DNA from: Anabaenopsis elenkinii CCIBt3563
Lineage (GTDB): Bacteria; Cyanobacteriota; Cyanobacteriia; Cyanobacteriales; Nostocaceae
Assembly (NCBI RefSeq): GCF_015245355.1
Contig: NZ_CP063311.1
Coordinates: forward strand, 4,036,606 to 4,100,605
DNA: 64,000 nt
Reading direction: 5' to 3'
Positions 63,986 through 64,000 of the stretch are shown here, in pieces; the first letter of the stretch is position 1, and every line of letters begins with the position of its first letter. The notes under the pieces are model-generated. The model saw only the letters and a list, made by a program, of their open reading frames with translations. It was not told the origin of the DNA and ran no database searches. The translations under genes and the position numbers were made by a program.

Positions 63986-64000
63986 CGCAGCACATCTACC

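Larger units (their letters stand above)
63090..64000 (+). repeat. nsiR1: NsiR1-like tandem array of small-RNA units
   Basis: At least six related units are visible. Each has a short hairpin followed by GGGAGTTAGTTATCA (or a close variant) and, in most, a CATCTACYAATT-like tail. The GGGAG cores start at 63110, 63405, 63539, 63675, 63817 (GGGAATT) and 63947, a period of 130-142 bases in the last five. One unit between 63110 and 63405 may have decayed. The array runs off the window. In Nostocales a tandem array of this kind upstream of hetF encodes NsiR1, a heterocyst-specific small RNA; hetF would lie to the right. Assignment rests on layout, not on a sequence match I can run. Confidence 0.72.

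Noticed and set aside
63090..64000. CRISPR array
   Set aside because: Units are 130-142 bp apart with diverged repeats and internal hairpins; there are no short identical repeats with uniform spacers and no cas genes.

Overview
The window is chromosomal DNA from a filamentous, most likely heterocyst-forming cyanobacterium (order Nostocales). Evidence: scattered HIP1 octamers (GCGATCGC), a cyanobacterial gene set (hemL, glnB, ferredoxin-thioredoxin reductase catalytic chain, a CPP1-like protein, DUF4327, DUF2811, DUF1350 and DUF309 proteins), and a tandem array at the right edge with the layout of the NsiR1 small-RNA array that precedes hetF in Nostocales. I cannot name the genus from the sequence.

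Layout. 1-9.4 kb: housekeeping genes (gntK fragment, sfsA, a TPR protein, mutS, hpd, a HAD phosphatase, a CPP1-like protein), a gene-poor stretch with a candidate structured RNA, and an OmpR-family regulator. 9.6-13.1 kb: a dead IS605-type element. Its tnpA has a nonsense codon and its tnpB is split by a complete-looking IS701-family element. 13.2-16.5 kb: DUF2811, hisIE, hemL and a 54-residue metallothionein gene, too short for usual ORF cut-offs, with an SmtB-type operator. 16.8-22 kb: a phosphate block (pstS-pstC-pstA-pstB on the minus strand with a PHO-box-like promoter, plus a divergent PstB paralogue with a changed Q-loop). 22-31.2 kb: envelope and stress genes (SLH/fasciclin/barrel protein, MlaE-like permease, DUF1350, an RsbU-like phosphatase facing a STAS protein, GlsB-like, ChaB-like and Dps proteins).

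31.5-41.5 kb: an apparent type I secretion locus. A 1356-residue RTX protein carries two glycerophosphodiesterase domains inserted in a phytase-like esterase; it is followed by a parvulin-type isomerase, an ABC exporter with a cyclic-nucleotide-binding domain and a degenerate C39 domain, and an HlyD adaptor. 41.6-51 kb: a GH57 glycosidase, two tnpB remnants, a NifU-like scaffold, era, a carotenoid oxygenase, an LPS-transport cluster (lptA, lptB, lptF-like), DUF309 and the FTR catalytic chain. 51-55 kb: a hybrid sensor kinase that has lost its key catalytic residues and a CheR-PAS protein. 55-62.8 kb: small conserved proteins, glnB, thiD, a membrane-anchored subtilase and a thioredoxin-like protein. 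63.1-64 kb: the NsiR1-like array.

The phosphate uptake system and the secreted phosphodiesterase/phytase-like protein could serve a common phosphate-scavenging role; this is inference, since a PHO-box-like motif was seen only upstream of pstS. The strongest leads are the NsiR1-like array, the degenerate signalling proteins, the nested-domain RTX enzyme, the candidate three-way-junction RNA near 8.2 kb and the layered transposon remains.
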